Shown here: positions 34,415 to 47,968 of the stretch, piece after piece
Numbering within the stretch: the first letter of the stretch is position 1
Layout of the letters: every line of letters starts with the position of its first letter
NCBI GenBank assembly: GCA_941918925.1
Contig: OW799235.1
Location: forward strand, 20,158,701 to 20,222,700
Direction of reading: 5' to 3'
Source of the DNA: Phyto melanocephala
Taxonomy: Eukaryota > Arthropoda > Insecta > Diptera > Rhinophoridae
DNA: 64,000 bases
Translations under genes and position numbers: made by a program
Notes under the pieces: generated by a model
What the model was told of the DNA's origin: nothing
The model's database searches: none
Seen by the model: the letters and a program-made list of their open reading frames with translations, nothing else

Positions 34415-34418
34415 ATAC
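34415..34418. repeat. Target-site duplication ATAC (right)
   Basis: Directly follows GTAACA, the end of the LTR at 34414, and equals 23918-23921. Confidence 0.9.
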
Positions 34419-34844
34419 ATATTTTCAAATTCATTTTTGTATGAATGTGTCTGTAAATTTTTATTGTACGAATCAGCCAAGCGCGCTAAATAATGCGTCC
34501 TAAGCGCGATGGTTGGGTTGGCAAACTTTGTGATTGTATGGAAAATTTTGTCAGTTTTATGTAATAAATTCGTTTACCTTATAATTTTTTATTTCATTTA
34601 TTTTGAGCGTGTTTGCTTGAAAAGTGAAATTTAAGTTTCTTACTTATTTGTATTTTGGACATATAACAACAGTTTTGTCAATGTTGAATAGATATATTGA
34701 GGTTATATATTAGATACACAAATTGTGCGATTATTTAGTCTAATATTCATATATATACTTATATGAATTTTTAAGAAATTACAGTAATGTTCACAAGATA
34801 CATATTTTGTCATTATAAATTTATTTAATATAAACAAGTAAGAA

Positions 34845-35830
34845 TGCTACATATATTCGATCGTGCCGAATCTGATATTACCCTTTACCATCATTTATAA
34901 AGTAACCACATTGTAGCTTAGCTTAGATTTAATGCTTTATGCCATTTTGCTTTATCATTTCCAACACCATCTTCGATTCTACTAGTCAAGTCCTTTCATT
35001 TGATACCAATATTGTGGGAGTTAAAGGGGACAAAGACATATCAACTATATTGGACTCTTATATTCGCCATTTAATTTAGAACGCCATCTAGGATTTTTAC
35101 CTTTTCATAGTTACCTATATTATAATGGTAAAGCCCTTTCATTTGATACCCATATTGGCTCTCTTGATGCTATAGAAAACGAAATAAACTCGGTTTTCGT
35201 TTGTAAATTTTAGGGGAAAAAACCAAAGCAATTGTATTTTGGTAAATACGTATATTTCAGTAAGATTAAAACTGATTTGTTAAATTTTCTATGAAAGCTT
35301 ATACATTTGTGTCTTTAGCGTGTCCAAAACTTTTTTAGGAGTTTGAAAAATTTTACATAAGTAAAATAAAAATATTTCAAAAAAAATTTGCCATAACTTT
35401 TCCGCTTAGTGATCGAATTATTCAAAATTTTTCACGAATATTTCAAAAGGCATATCATGTTTATAAATAGTTACAAACGTGTCTATGAGTCATCCTAGGT
35501 CTGAACAAATTTAAAATTTTGTGGTAAAAATAAAATAAATAAATAAAAAAGACAGTCGTGATTGTTTGCTTATATCTTATCGATTGTTTTGCTTTTCAAT
35601 ACCGATCTACTCCTAAATATTTTTGATATTTTCTTACCACACACGGGTCCAGATGTCGGGAGGGCTTCAAAAAAACTGATTTAAAAATATACACGGACAG
35701 ACGGACAAAGCTCAATCGACTGCCTTATTCATAAGATTTAAGGGGTTCGAAAACTAAATTGAAAAAAATTTTATATGGAATTACAAACCTATATATATCC
35801 CTACACTCTCTTTGATATGTGGATAATTCC
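34845..35830 (+). repeat. Hairpin-family repeat, nearly full length (~985 bp)
   Basis: Starts AACAAGTAAGAATGCTA with a decayed hairpin TTCGATCGTGCCGAA, then TATTACCCTTTACC. The body contains TTTCATTTGATACCAATATT, CGCCATTTAATTTAGAACG and CGGACAGACGGACAAAG, and the end ACAAACCTATATATATCC. Non-coding; parallels 44470-45414 in order. Confidence 0.7.
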
Positions 35831-35983
35831 AAAAAAAACCTTTTTCTGGTATTTATTCCTACTGAATTGAAGCGACGGACTATTGATAAAATCGTTTAAA
35901 AAACTTTTCAAACAAATGTCTAGAGAAATTAATTAAAATTATTTCAGCCCAAGGTCTTTTAGTAATCAAAATAATGTCTGTAC

Positions 35984-36173
35984 CATGGTGTAATTACATA
36001 AGGTGATAGCGTAAAGGAGAGCAATTTTTGTCTGTTTTGTTTGTTTTTTAATGTATGGAGTTTGATAATTTCCGAAGTTGAAATAATTTTTTTAAGTATG
36101 TATTTTGACATTCTCTGAACACAAAAAAATAGTCAGCTGGGCTTGCACCGCCACCTTGTATAAGTGTACCCTG
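35984..36173. mobile_element. 190-bp P-like MITE with 8-bp TSD
   Basis: Left end CATGGTGTAATTACATAAGG; right end, reverse-complemented, CAGGGTACACTTATACAAGG. GTCTGTAC flanks both sides (35976-35983, 36174-36181). The left end resembles the Drosophila P-element terminus (ACATAAGGTGG core), and P also makes 8-bp duplications. Second copy at 60790, third nested at 56114. Non-coding. Confidence 0.8.
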
Positions 36174-36181
36174 GTCTGTAC

Positions 36182-37105
36182 TTTTTAAATATATTGAGAA
36201 TTATTTTTTGCTATATTATCTATTTATATAAAATATAATAATTTGATTAAAAAATTTGAAACACTTTCCATAAATAAATACTTTATCTGAGATAAAATTA
36301 TTTCATTTAAATTTGTTAAACAACTAAACAAGGCGGGGGAGAGATTTACAAAATTATGGTTTTAATGTCTTAATTTTCTAAAAATCGTAAATTGTAATTG
36401 AGTTAAATAATCTGAAGTATTGAAAATATTTTTAGTTAAAGTTTCATATATGCAAAAATTAACCTGTTCTCTCTAATGCAATATAATCGAAGTAATGGTT
36501 TTTTTAATTAAAGTGTGTCTTATTAATTTAAGTATTTTTACCATTGCCAAGATCATAACGTAAATTACTTTATTCTCAATTAAATACGTATTTTTCCAAC
36601 AAATTAACCCTGTTAAGCAAGCTAACCTTTCACAAGTTGTTTTTTTTTCAGATGAAATATTTATGTGATTAAAAAAAAATTATAAATCTGATATATTTAT
36701 GACAAATTTATAAATATAATTGGAAAATAAAGTGTAATTTCAAAAAGCAGTAGAAATCATTGAAACGATAATTGCGCACTTTTATAAGGTAAATAAATAT
36801 AAAAGTATGTTGTAAATTTACAAAAAAACATACATACCTATGTTATATATATGTATATAAATACAAATGTATTTACATATTATAAAGGAAACATATAAGA
36901 ATAAGATATTTACCCGTGATTATGCTAATAATTTGAATACCACTTTTACTACCATACAGTTTGTTATATATGTATGTATGTACACATATTAAAGAAATAT
37001 TAAAGAAAAAAAAAATAATAACTTACGTTTTCAGTATCTACGATAAGGCCAAAATTTGTTGTCAATTAGTGTATTTTGTTATTCGAATATTAAATTAATT
37101 ACATT
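36182..37105. other. AT-rich non-coding DNA
   Basis: Nothing recognised apart from ATGTATGTACATA simple sequence near 36830-36985. Confidence 0.5.
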
Positions 37106-37109
37106 TCTT

Positions 37110-38960
37110 CCGATTTTAGCTGTTGCCTTCACTTACAGGCAGATCTGATATTAATTTTTTCATTTGTTGGACTTGCCCATAATTCGGTTTGGGGCTTTTG
37201 CAAAGTATGCTCTAGCCATCTCTATTTGCGCTGCTGTATTTAATCTTGGGTATAATTAAAATAGCTAAATATTAATATAAGAAAGACGACAAATTAAAAT
37301 TATATTTACCACCATCTTAACGAGTCACCAGTTTGTTCGCAAACAGATGAGTTCCTCAAAAAATATCAGAAAACATTATTATTTTTTCATATTGAATGTA
37401 ACTATACTCAAAACAAATTCATGGCTCATGAAAATTAGCAAACCAAATCGCCAACTTTTTTTAAATCGACAAAAATTTGTCATGTTTGTCAAACCGAAAA
37501 TTAGGACATTAAACAAGTTTTAATATCGCGACGTTTAACGAGAAATCGCCAGATCTGATAAGCCGGCTCCAGCGATGTTTCGCACCCATACAATAAGATC
37601 GACTTTACATTCGAATTGAATATTTAAAGTTTTCTTTTTATGACGGCATAATACGGCATTCTATATCAAATCTGTCTCCACCATCTGCTTCAATTTAATT
37701 GGCATATGTAGTCACTTACATACCCTTTTGTACGGTCCCCATTTGCTGTAACGATTACCGCACTTAGAACTTCGTCTACACGTCACAGTTAAGATGGGAG
37801 AATATTTGGAAGGGAAACACAAAGTCGTTATAAGTAATAAAAATAAAAGGTTTTATAGTACACAACTCTATTTTATTGATGCGTAGGACTTAATTGGTTG
37901 GGCCAATGATACTTTATGCAAAATTTTGCACTAAAATGCATTATATTGAATTTTTATTATATTGAAAATCTTATGAGAAATACTGGAAGTCAAAGGCTAT
38001 CAAATATATTCTAAAAGTCTATAAAAGTATAGCTTTTTAGCCTATTCGGCCTGAATCCAACTTACTGTTTCCTCAGAGTAGCATAAATCTTTTAATTTAT
38101 ACGGATACAAATACTTCTGCATAGAACTTTCAGAAGCATTGTCACTCTCTACTTGTTGCAGTCAATTAATGCTGTTTTCTTTGGAACTGTAACCAAAATA
38201 GTTTGCCTCCAAATCATACCACATAACTAATGTAAAAGCCGAGCTGAAAAACGTAATTTTACCTGATGCATTTTTTCTGTTTTCTATTCTCGGAAATTTT
38301 ACCGAATTGATATCATAAATAGTATTTTGCATTTCCTTAATTTTATGCTTGTTTGAATTCACACGTGATATAGATTATTGAAAATCTACATTGGAATACC
38401 AGTATTTTGAGTTGGTAATGTTGAAAAATAGTCTGAAAGCATTCAAACCAGCGAAGAAGATATTCATAAGGATCTGTTAACAAATAATCATCTATGTTTA
38501 TCTTTAACTAGCATTTAAGGTTTTGATTCTTCGCTAGTGAGAAGACTAGTACAGTGGAAGAGTTATCAAATATTTCCTGTATTTGCAGCCTTTTCCGCTT
38601 CGCCTGCAATGGAATCCTTTTCCGACATGCTTCTCTCTTTAATCTCCTAGGTCAGTGTCACCTAGGAGAAATAATGTAGATTTGAGTGGATTTTGGGCCA
38701 GCAGAATTTTTAACTACACTTCTTTACAAATTATGTTGGTTAGAAAAATACCATCGACGAAAATCAATACATATCATTGAAACAGTTTTGGCAATAAGCC
38801 GCTTTTGATCAATGCCCTGCATGTGAGCATACCCTAAAACTCAGTCGAATTTATGTGGCAGAGTCATTAAAAATTGGGCCTCAGAATTATGTTGGTTATG
38901 CCATACGTCAGCTGATATTACTCCACTTTCTAACATAACTCAATAATATTTAAGTCTATT
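37110..38960 (-). pseudogene. Decayed minus-strand coding remnants, unidentified
   Basis: Several short stretches on the minus strand read like protein, not AT noise. From 5' to 3' they are: AEAQFLMTLPHKFD-like sequence with YAHMQGIDQKRLIAKTVSM (~38930-38790); MSEKDSIAGEAEKAANTG (38627-38574); DPYEYLLRWFECFQTIFQHY (~38480-38410); IKEMQNTIYDINSVKFPRIE with an in-frame continuation; SMQKYLYPYKLKDLCYSEET before a GTAAGT; and, near 37240-37125, LNTAAQIEMARAYFAK shifting frame to NYGQVQQMKKLISDLP. Stops and frameshifts separate them. It could be a dead transposase or a decayed host gene; I cannot name it. First piece should be read as HNSEAQFLMTLPHKFD. Confidence 0.35.
38643..38669. repeat. Perfect 10-bp hairpin
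   Basis: TCTCCTAGGT, a 7-nt loop CAGTGTC, then ACCTAGGAGA. It lies just upstream (minus strand) of the small MSEKDSIAG frame. Function unknown. Confidence 0.6.
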
Positions 38961-40725
38961 TGAACTGAGTAAATTTTCTAGACGAGTCGAATAACCAGAT
39001 AACTTAAAAAGGCACATTATTTAAAGAAACATAAGTACTACACTTTATAAACAACTTTAGTTGAAATTCATGACTTTTAGGTCGTTACACATGAGGTATT
39101 TGTTTTTGAAATAAATAACAATAAAATATTCAAAACAAAAATGTAAAAGATCTAAAAAAGATGCATGACGAACTTGTCTGCAATAGTTATGTTTCGAATG
39201 GAAAATGTTTCCTACACACATGATGATTTTCTACTGCATCTATGGCTGGAAATACTGGAATCATTTGTATTTAAACAATGTATGTATGCACAACGTATAG
39301 GTGTTTCGTGAAGTGATATATGATTTGTAACACTTCCAAAACGTAGTGTTTTGAGTGTAAATTACTCGAGTGTAACATTGAGAAGAGGCTAAAAGAAATC
39401 ATTTTGTAAAATAAGAAGTTTGTAAGCCAGTAAACACATATTTTCATACATATGTATGTATGTAGGTATGTGGAAAATAAATAAAAATGTATTTCGTAAA
39501 TTAAACGGGGAGTTAATTTGGAAGTAGTAAGTAGGTTTTTTTTTCTTAAAGTCACTAATTTCTTGAGTAATAACTTAGCAAATTATAAAAATCATTTACA
39601 GTCTTGACGGGTATTTCAAACGTAACGGTTCAAAATTTCGCATAAACATTGGAAGTAAAAGGATAATATTTAGAAATTTAGATTAAAAAACATTGGATAT
39701 TTAAACTTTTTAAGGATATTTTCTTTACTAATCTAAACGAACAACGCTATTAAAAAATTAAGTTCATTTTGAAAATGAAAATATATATGTTTTGAAATAA
39801 GTGTGCTAAAAGAGAATTTGTTATACATACATACATACATATAAATTAATTAAAGCAGAAAATTTATGCAACTTGCTTACGCCTAAATAGCCCAGTGATT
39901 AATTTGTTCAGTTGGAGTTTCTATAACAAAATAAGCATGCAAGCAATTTATTATATGTGGTAATAGGTAGTTACAAAAAAAAAAAAATATATTAATAGAA
40001 AAAGTCTTAATACATAACTAAATAAATAATTAAAATTAAATAAAAAAATATTTGATTATCGGGGATAACGCAAATATGATTGAGAAAAATATGCACTTGA
40101 ACCAATTTATTTGGCTGTGCTTTTCCTTTTATTTAAAGTGTTTTTAGTTTTTAAATGCTGTTCAATTACAAAAGGCATTTTCTGCAGAACAAAAAAAACT
40201 TTTAATAGAAGCAAGTTACAACTACACGAAATTAAAACAATTGATCAATTTACAAGCTACTGTAGGTATAGTACGTCGTAGTAGTTGTACACAACTTGTT
40301 GATAATTTCTATATTAATTTTTTGTACAACACTTACAATAACTTTAATAATGTTTATAAAATAACTACTAACGCAGTTTTTCTTTAATATGGAGAAGTGA
40401 ATCTCTTCAAACCTACGACTCCTACGACAGGTTGTGAATTTAGCAAATATACCGTTATTAATTTGATAAGCTGTTTTTATGAATCCGAACGATCGCTTTG
40501 AGTAAAATTTTTTTGTGTTTTGTTATTGTAACAAAAACACATAATAGGCAAACGTCTACTTAAAGCTATCGCTTGGATTGTAGAAACAGCATATTATATT
40601 TAAAGTATGTAATTGTTTTTGTATCGAAACAACAATGGTTTCATTCAGATAAATAAATATCCTTAGAATTAATAAAATTATTGATTTAAATGAAAATTCT
40701 TCAAAGCGTGAAATAAATCATACGA
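38961..40725. other. AT-rich non-coding DNA
   Basis: No gene, tRNA or recognisable element found; scattered ATACATACATAC simple sequence only. Confidence 0.5.
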
Positions 40726-40726
40726 C

Positions 40727-40936
40727 TTAGGGCCATTATTACATTATTAGTTAATCATAGATTTTATCAGACGAATAAACCCTTATACATTATAAAATTT
40801 TCACTTCAGTCTAAAGTAAGCTGTTAAAGTTAAAGTTTATTTAACCTAACCTACCAGGTTGTAATAATGGTAAACTGTTTATTCCTCAGAAACAATCCTA
40901 CCTTTAACTAACGCCAAGTTGTAATAATGGCCCTAA
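40727..40936. mobile_element. ~210-bp MITE with 17-bp TIRs
   Basis: TTAGGGCCATTATTACA at the left recurs inverted at the right end (40920-40936). The sub-terminal sequence (GTTAGTTAA) is also roughly inverted. Target duplication not clear. Non-coding. Confidence 0.65.
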
Positions 40937-41269
40937 ACTTTTTTAAAAGTTATGTTAAAATCAAAACAGTATGTCAACAGAGTTATTCTGTTACTCGATC
41001 CCAGTGCAACGCCTTACGATTAAATTGTTGAATTGTTTAAAAATATGCTTTAACAGTGTCAAAATGCTCTTTAAACTCGAAAAATGTTGGAAATATGCTT
41101 TTAAGACGGAAATATGTAAAAAATTATCTTATGTAAAATATGCAAGAATTGTAACTAACACATCGATGTAAAAATTAATACAAAGTTCTGCAACGGATAA
41201 ATACTTTGTGTTTGTCGCACTACGTAGCACAGTAAATATGTAAGAGTAATGTACTTATACGGTGCACTT

Positions 41270-42200
41270 TGGTGTGTTTCCTTAATTTTTTTTTAACGAT
41301 AATCGATTTCTTTAGCTTCTGGATAAAAGAGAGGAATCATATGGGCATCAGAAGAAAGGGCTTAACTTGCAAAATATAGGGCACTAAAAAAAATTTTAAA
41401 TTTAAGATGGCCGCTACTACAAAATGGCGAAGATTTAAGTTATATAATGTTTATATTATAAGGGTTTAATAATTAAAAATTTACCCACTTCAACCCCCTC
41501 AATATTAGTATAAAACGAAAGAACTTGACCAGTAAAATACACTAAACAAAGGACAAGTTAAAATCCAATATGCCGTTCGAGATTGAATGGCGGATATATG
41601 GGTCAAAAATAGTAATTATGGCTTTGCACCGTTCAACCCCACAATATGGGTATCAAAGGGCTTGACTACTAGAATACAGCAAACAAAATGTCAGATAATT
41701 ATTTTTCTCAACCCATCAACATGGATATCATGCGAACTAAGTAAAATTTTTTTTTATAATTCAATAATGGCGTCGGAAATAAAGCAAAATGGCATAAAGT
41801 ATTAATTTAAAGTTTTGCTACGAAGTGGTCATTATACCTATAAATATGTTGGAGATACCCAGAGAGTCAATACTCTCTCGGTTGTTTAGGAGCTTAAAAA
41901 TCGATTTTTGTTACTAAATTGTACGAAAAAACCGAAATAGTTGTATTTTGGTGTTAATATTCCGGGTAATTTCAAACGAACTTGTTAGTTTTTCTCATGG
42001 ATAATTCGCGAGACTACTTATGGCAATTCGGAGTCACCAGCGTGTACAGAAATTTTTTAGGAGCTCTATAAACTGGATACATTTAAAAAAAAATAATATT
42101 TTTCCAAATAATTTTTTCCTTGATAAGATGCTTTGTTTTTTAAGCTTGAGCTCAGTTATTTTATATCTTCTTTGTATATATAAAAAGAGGTGTACATTTT
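41270..42200. repeat. Rearranged hairpin-family repeats
   Basis: 41300-41850 reads as the minus-strand family body (AAGATGGCCGCTACTACAAA, CAATATGGGTATCAAAGGGC, GCTACGAAGTGGTCATTATA). 41850-42070 reads as the plus-strand middle (GTTGTATTTTGGTGTTAATA, TTTTTTAGGAGCTCTATAA). So two pieces meet in opposite orientation. Non-coding. Confidence 0.5.
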
Positions 42201-43599
42201 GATGTCACCAGTAACTGCGGAAACGGATCGATCGATTTCAACCAATTTCAAGCTACGTTGGGGATGATTTGCAGATGGTTTATGTGAAGTATGGAATTTA
42301 TATTTTTCTATATATTCTTATACAAATATCAATAAAATTTCACCCATTTTCAATATTATAATTTGTTATTGTCACCAAACCATTTATCGTAACGTCTTAT
42401 GTGTACAATGACATTCGGTCCTTTTAATTGGAATATTTAGCTGAAGCTTTTCAGTCGTTATTTCGATCAACATTTTATTTGTGCGCAGACCAATCGATTT
42501 TCCACTTGATATACACCTGCATTGTATCGTATTATTGTTGTTGTTGCTGAACGGTACTTTTATACAAATCAAAATATTTTCAATTTACTAATGATATTTT
42601 ATCTCTTATTTTATAATAGATATTTGGTTTTATATGTAGGTGACAAAACAAATAAGTTAAAGGCAAAATAAGGTTTGCCAGGTTAGATATTTAGTTTTAT
42701 ATAAAAAATATTTTATTTTAATCCAATATTTCGCTACCTCTTCTCATCGAAGTTTTTTTTATCAATTTTTTATATTTGCCATCAGTGAACATCAACATTG
42801 TCATTGAAAATTTGGACCATCGGATGGGGATGTACCACTGAGGTCGCGTCGGCCATTTGGCCTATATTTTGTTCCATACATACCAAATTAAACCATACTA
42901 ATATTATCATAATAAAAAGAAATGACAATAATTTCTTTAATAATTTGTGTTTTATTTAAAATCAACATCGGCCCTTAAAATTTAACCACCCTTTATAAAC
43001 ATGATTATTTTGACATTATTCAACCTATACGGCCATATCCATATAATATATATATTAAAATATTATAAATGCATAAGACATCAAGAGTTTTTAACATATT
43101 AATTGATTTGCAGTCGTTTTGTTGTGTAGCTGCAGTCGTCTATGTGTTTCGAGAATAAATAATAAACAACAGATTAGCAAACACCACAAAAATACCGCCA
43201 TACCGCCACAGACAGTCGTTGTCGTCCTGTTTTAATGTCAGTAAGCAGTTCTGCATTAACCTCTGGTTTCCATAAGAAGTATGTCGATGGCTTAATACAA
43301 AAATAACGTATCTCGATCTTTTCGAAATCGAGTTTTAAGTAGTCCACTAACATACACATGACCTCTGAAAAATTTTGTAAGCCGTGGTTGAAAGAAATGG
43401 ATTTAAAACCACAAAAAAGCTCCGAACTTATTCCATTCTTTAAGTTTTATTTAGTTTTTGTTTTCTTCTGTAAAATAATAGAAAATCAATATACGCCCTT
43501 TTTATACTGAGCCATCGATGTGTACCAAAAACAACCATATATTCAGGTCTAAAAATTTTTTTATGCAACTTTCCGTTAACTAGTATGCAGCTCAATTTT
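42201..43599. other. Non-coding DNA with a shared repeat block
   Basis: 42290-42430 is the partner of 11395-11535. 42210-42260 (GCGGAAACGGATCGATCGAT, then TTTCAACC) resembles the opening segment of Helitron-like elements, without recognisable ends. No gene. Confidence 0.45.
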
Positions 43600-43719
43600 C
43601 AATTCTCGTTCTGTGAAACTGCAAAATGAAAAAGTTTTTGTATAGCAAAGGGTATGGTGACACCATATGATATGACACACAAAAGCTTTTCATTCAATAG
43701 TTTCATAGAACTAGAATTG
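43600..43719. mobile_element. 120-bp palindromic MITE, second copy
   Basis: Same arms and centre as 14334-14457 (GGTATGGTGACACCATATGA is identical); arms are more diverged here (TTTCATAGAACTAGAATTG). Confidence 0.7.
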
Positions 43720-44469
43720 ATACCGTGAAAAGAAATGTAAACGACATTTTTTACATTTGCTATCTATTCAGGGTCAATGCAATACTTAGCGGAGAATTTT
43801 TTCTTGAACTTTTTAACTGAAACAAAAATGAATGTCTAGCCAATTGTTTGATTAAGGAATTTTAGCGCATTTATGTATATATATCTTGAATATTCATGTT
43901 TTTTTTTTTTGTTTTGTTGTCATATTGTTAGCAACAAACAAAATTTTTTGCACGAATATTATTTCATGTAGAGATAAATTAAAAAAAATTCGTACTTGAA
44001 ATTCAGATTTGAACTACATAATCACCTTCGTTAGGAAATCATTTTATAATGTTCTTTGAAATACATACATACATACGGTGAATCTAATTATTTAATTTAT
44101 TTGTTTGCCTAAGAACCATATAAAAACCGTTTAGTAAAGAAACTAACGTTATTATAATTAATAAAAACTAAGTCAAATGACAGACAGTCTTGTCAAACTA
44201 TAGTTACATATGTTTATACATAAGTAAAAATGTAATAATGCAGTAGAATTTTAAGTGAATATTAAATTAAAAGTTCTAAGTAAATATTAAAATATTAAGA
44301 ATAACATGAAATGTCTCTGTATAAATAAAAATTTGACTCGGTCGACTAATTTACGCACGTTTAAAGTAATACATGTGTATACATATATATGTGAATCTCC
44401 AAAGAAACCTAATTTAAAATTAACATCTTTAAAATAAAAGGTTTTTGTTCAAGCCTTAATAATAAAAGA

Positions 44470-45414
44470 TGAACAAGTAAGAATGCTATATTCGGCCATG
44501 TCGAATCTGGTAATACTCTTCACCATCGTGTGCATATTTTGAACACATCGTGACTTAGCCTAGATTTCATATTTAATGCTATACGCCATTTAGCTTTATT
44601 ATTTCCGACGCTATCTTAGATTTTGAATTTTTACATAGTTGTTGTATTGTATACGTTAAGTCCTTTCATTTGATATCCATAGTGATGGTGTTGAGAAAAA
44701 AATTATCAGGCAACTTTAATTATAACTTTTCCATAGTGTACTGTGTTTAACGGGTCCAGCCGTTTCGATTGATACCACAATTGAGGGATTAAATTAGTAG
44801 ATTTGACCCATATATAAATTTATTATTTTGGATTTTAAATTTGTTTTATAGCGTATTTTATTCTATTAGTCAAGCTCTTTCAGTTGCTACCCATATTACA
44901 CCTCTCTATAATCCAGATGATAAAAAAAATGATTTTTGCTTATATCTCAGTTAATTTCCAACCGATTAGTCAGTTTTTCTCGGCTGTAGTTTTTGAGATT
45001 ACAGTTTGCATTTTGGTGTTTTTAGCGTGTAATAACGAATAACCCTAGATGCATATCATATCTTCAAATAGTGGTAAATGTGTCTATAAATTATTCTAGG
45101 GCTAAAAAATATTAATTTTTATGAAAAAAATATAAGGAAATTACAGAGGCAGTCGTGTTTATTTCCTTATATCTAAGAAAGGTATGTGCGATTATGTTGG
45201 ATTTTGATAGCGACTTATTCCCGGGTATTCGAAAAGATTAATAACACATACAGATCCGTGCTACATATGGGGGCTTCTAAAAGTTTTTTTTTAATCAAAA
45301 CACGGACATTGCTCAATTGACTGCCCTAGTCATAAGCCTTCAAAATTATAGAGATTGCAGACGGAATGACAAAGCTATATAAACTGTTGGCATCACAGGC
45401 GAAGGGTATAAAAA
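44470..45414 (+). repeat. Hairpin-family repeat, ~945 bp, near complete
   Basis: Starts AACAAGTAAGAATGCTATA with the hairpin TTCGGCCATGTCGAA and AATACTCTTCACC. The end is ACGGAATGACAAAGCTATATA ... GGCGAAGGGTATAAAAA. The start's TACTCTTCACC and the end's GGCGAAGGGTATA are inverse-like. No ORF, no clear target duplication. Confidence 0.7.
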
Positions 45415-47295
45415 CACATTTAGATGCGCTACAACAGCAAATTTTTATAAAATTATTACTCCAGAAGAAAATATTACACATACATTTGTATGTATTTACA
45501 TAGATGTGTGTAAATAGGTACACATTTTAAAAATTTTTTGGACGGGTAGTTAAGAAAGTAACTAAAATATTTTATAGTAAAGCTTAAACATTATACAAGT
45601 ATCAACAGCTTAGATTAACTATTTATAAAAATTTGGTTTTCACATGTGAAAAAAAAATTAAAGCTTTTAAAAAATGAACAGATTTGATACCGACCTTTTA
45701 TTTATAATTAAAATTGAGATGTGACTTTTTCTCTGCCCTCTTATACAGAGTGGTTTTTAAAAATTATTCGTGCTCTGTAGCCGAAATTTTAGAAAGATGC
45801 TATGAAAAATGCTCTACAACAGGACCATCATTATAAATCTAAAAACAGGTGACATTATTTGATATGATATTTGATTGATATGCATATAAACGAAAAAGTT
45901 AAGTTATTAAATTTTTAGAACCCATGGTTAATTCTGGCCTATTTTGTATTGTCGCATTATTTTGTCAAAAAGTTAGGCACTAATCGGCAAAAATTAAAAC
46001 GTTTATCTAGCCCTGCTATTCGTTTTCTTACAGAAATTTGTCTTGTTCTTCTTACTTGGTTTAACATTTACACACAAAACTTTTATTGTTTAAAATTTTA
46101 TTACACCTAATGTCAGGTGTTAAACGCAGACTTTATTATAAAAAACTTAACAGTCGTAATTCAGCTCTGGTCGGGTCAAGAGCTCGCGTGTCATTGTCAT
46201 TATTGTTGCGAATAAGGACAGTCAGGTCGTCCTGTTCATTTGGCTTCGAGAATTTCGCGTATCACTCTCGCATTGGTTAATTCCATGGCGTCTGTTAGCT
46301 GTATGAAGGTACAGTTACCCGGACTCTCAATTGACCACATGCAGAATTTTATATCTTAAATTCCGGCTTCCTATACAAAGGTATATGTAGGTCGATTGGT
46401 AGTTGCTGGAAGAGGCTCTGGAAAACATTTGAATATTTAATAAAAAATAATTGGTGATGGCAGTTTTGTTTTTTGATAGCCAAATAATTGTCTGGTGCTA
46501 TAGGAGTAATCCTAAACCGCAAAAAAAAATAAAAAAATTAACAAAAAATTAGCTCCAAACTGAGATAACCTGCTGAATAAATGCCATGTATTTTTTAAAC
46601 ATTTTAAATATATTATTTTATAAAAAATTCTAGATAGTTCTAAATAGGTAAGAAATTTGTGAACGATTTAAAAAATGTTCAACCTGTCTACGCAAAAAGA
46701 CAACCAACAATAAGAAAACGAACAAACAACGCATGAATTCATACTAAATAAAGTACGTTTATATTATTACAATGTTGAACAACAAACATCACGACAATCA
46801 TTTCAAGGTTCGTTAGATGCAATCGTAAACATTTTTTATTTAACGACTACTTATTCGGTACAAAGAACGGAACTTAATACACACACACGTATGAACAAAA
46901 AACACCCCACACAGTTGCCCATGCGCAGGTTCACAAACACTTGGAAAAACATCATCGATTGCGAAATATTCAAAAAAAAAAATCGTAAAAAACACACAAC
47001 ACATAGACTTGATAGATCCGAGCATATGTATGTATTTGTATTGAATTTATGAACAAAATAACTTTCAAAATAGTTTCATTGTTCGTTCAATATTTGGATA
47101 TTGTGAACAAAAGTATATCTGGGCAGTCTGAACAGTTATTTTTAGGAATCGTATAATCACTGATAGTATAAATTTATACGAATTTTTAAGTTTTATTAAG
47201 TTATGCTTTTACATACATAACGTTGGTCACAAGTAGAAAGACCCGACACAAATAATTGTAATTTTACAGGAGAAGCTAAAAACGTTACACAAACT
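45415..47295. other. AT-rich non-coding DNA
   Basis: No gene recognised. Short frames at 46086-46280 and 46840-47025 look like chance; no splice-supported coding pattern. Confidence 0.5.
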
Positions 47296-47299
47296 GTAT

Positions 47300-47950
47300 T
47301 CTCATTTGGTTGTTGGGTTTAAGCTGGTCTATATGCATTTCACTTGTGCTTATATCAGATCGTCAGTAGACCTTTTTCACAAATTCTTGAAAAGGTTTAA
47401 AATGCTACAAAAATGTGTGTAGCTAATTTAAAAAATTTTTAAAATCCACTATGACCGCCACTACAAAATGACCTACATTAAATATATACATTGGTCAAAT
47501 CTAATATTTGAAATTTACCCTCTTCAACCTCCTCCATATAGGTATCGAATAAAAGGGATTGATCAAAACAATATAGTAAAGATAGCGTATATCTATATAC
47601 GAATATATGTGACAAATATAAATATTAATAAAATATTACCAATACCACAATATTTGTGTCAAATGAGGGGGCTTGACCGGTAAAATATCGTAAAGTATGA
47701 AAAAGTGAAAAATCCAAGATTGCGTCTAAAAAAAATTGGGAAACATTTTTTTCTTAACCCCATCACATGAAAGGGCTTAAATAGTAGAATACAGTTAACT
47801 ATGCAAGAATTTAAAATCAAAGATGGCTTCGAAAGTAATTAAGCAAAATGATGTAAAACGTTAAATATGAAGTTTGGGCTACGCTACGATCATTACCTAT
47901 GTACATTATGGTGACAGGTATTATCAGATTTATCACGGCCAAATATAGTA
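47300..47950 (-). repeat. Hairpin-family repeat, minus copy
   Basis: Minus strand: the start near 47945 is a decayed hairpin (GGCCGTGATAAATC), then body units (TTTCATTTGA..., CACTATGACCGCCACTACAAA on the plus strand). The Helitron-like element at 47969 lies right at its 5' boundary. Confidence 0.55.
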
Positions 47951-47968
47951 TTTTTTTTATTTATTTTA

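Noticed and set aside
42170..42430. Another Helitron-like element starting TCTTTGTATATATAAAAAG
   Set aside because: The opening and the GCGGAAACGGATCGATCG segment are suggestive, but no CTAG end with a preceding stem could be found.
46086..46280. Plus-strand 64-aa frame with SLSLLLRIRTVRSSCSF
   Set aside because: No conserved motif, no splice context, and the flanks are AT-rich noise; probably chance.
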